Shown here one piece after another: positions 63,572 through 64,000 of a DNA stretch of 64,000 nt. The stretch comes from Pomphorhynchus laevis (taxonomy: Eukaryota; Acanthocephala; Palaeacanthocephala; Echinorhynchida; Pomphorhynchidae). Made by a program: the position numbers and the translations under genes. Each line of letters starts with the position of its first letter. The stretch's first letter is position 1. The stretch spans positions 1-64,000 of the forward strand of contig WNNJ02001894.1 in assembly GCA_012934845.2 (NCBI GenBank), given 5' to 3'. Below the pieces are notes generated by a model. It saw nothing but the letters and a program-made list of their open reading frames with translations, had not been told where the DNA came from and did not search any database.

Positions 63572-64000
63572 CTATGTTGGAAAAAAAGAAAGCAAATCAT
63601 CAACACTGTATTGGAATACTCAAAAAACGTAACAAACATTATTTCTATTTATTAGTTTACGAAAATTGGATAAAATGAATGGAAGATTAAATTCTGATTC
63701 ACACTAAAATAATTATTTAGTCAATATTTTGAATGCAGCTTTATTCATTTCCAGGAACTTTAACGTGGCATTGGGACAATAAAGTATCATTCGTATATTT
63801 AGACCATAAAATTTTATATATTTTATTAATGGTGAAATGTGTTTGCAATACAATATTAAGCTTTCAACACAAGTGGTATTGCATTCGCAATACAATATTG
63901 AATTTCCCAACGACAGATTTATTTGTGTTCGGAATTATTGGCAAAAATTATTTTAATTGCTAATATAATTAGGATCCTTTCAGTTTTCATTTTAGATTGA
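63572..64000. other. Intron upstream of exon 1
   Basis: No exon with a Vps13 motif was found. The 65- and 76-codon ORFs on opposite strands here look like chance. The exons for the chorein domain must lie beyond the window. Confidence 0.6.

Noticed and set aside
63713-63963. Overlapping ORFs as a further upstream Vps13 exon
   Set aside because: No chorein-domain motif and no matching splice phase to exon 1.

Overview
This is animal-type eukaryotic DNA: strongly AT-rich, gene-poor, and crowded with decayed retroelements and simple repeats. Nearly all of it is one intron-rich gene on the minus strand. I read 45 exons between 63571 and 146 that encode about 2,730 residues of a VPS13 protein, the bridge-like lipid-transfer family (VPS13A/C type). 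All 44 splice junctions keep the reading frame. The 5' end of the gene (chorein domain) lies beyond 64000. The last part (rest of the C-terminal helical region, PH domain) lies below position 1. The species cannot be fixed from the window. The protein is divergent, and the LINE types (CR1/SR-like, L2-like, Rex1-like) with Penelope-like elements fit an invertebrate such as a flatworm-like lineage, but this is only a guess.

Layout, in gene order (right to left). Exons 1-24 (63571-38740) encode the long beta-rich RBG lipid channel. Exons 26-36 (37768-22141) encode the VAB/SHR-BD adaptor-binding region, with repeated N-x-[TS]-x-[IV]-[PD] motifs. Exons 37-43 (18108-5022) encode the region that ends in the family hallmark LGLDVLGNP. 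Exons 44-45 (4956-146) start the C-terminal ATG2_C-like segment. Introns run from 53 bp to about 4.5 kb and total about 87% of the window.

The introns hold the other content: a CR1/SR-like LINE with an internally inverted piece (781-2141), a Penelope-like reverse transcriptase (6296-7360) with sister fragments (20874-21665), a GIY-YIG endonuclease piece of a Penelope-like element (about 10085-10560), an unassigned acidic ORF (11771-12233), an 11-copy satellite with 259/262-bp units (29405-32210), an L2-like LINE piece (54790-55320), a Rex1-like LINE end (60225-60846), a short-unit minisatellite (61690-62140), and several dispersed or foldback repeat families.

The most interesting non-coding object is at 26622-26825. 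A tRNA-like SINE head is followed by a sequence that folds as a near-canonical type I hammerhead ribozyme: CTAATGA, helix II GTCCG/CGGAC, GAAA, then GTC. A second dispersed family (five copies, all on the plus strand) has a weaker hammerhead-like arrangement. No second host gene, tRNA gene, rRNA gene or promoter could be supported.
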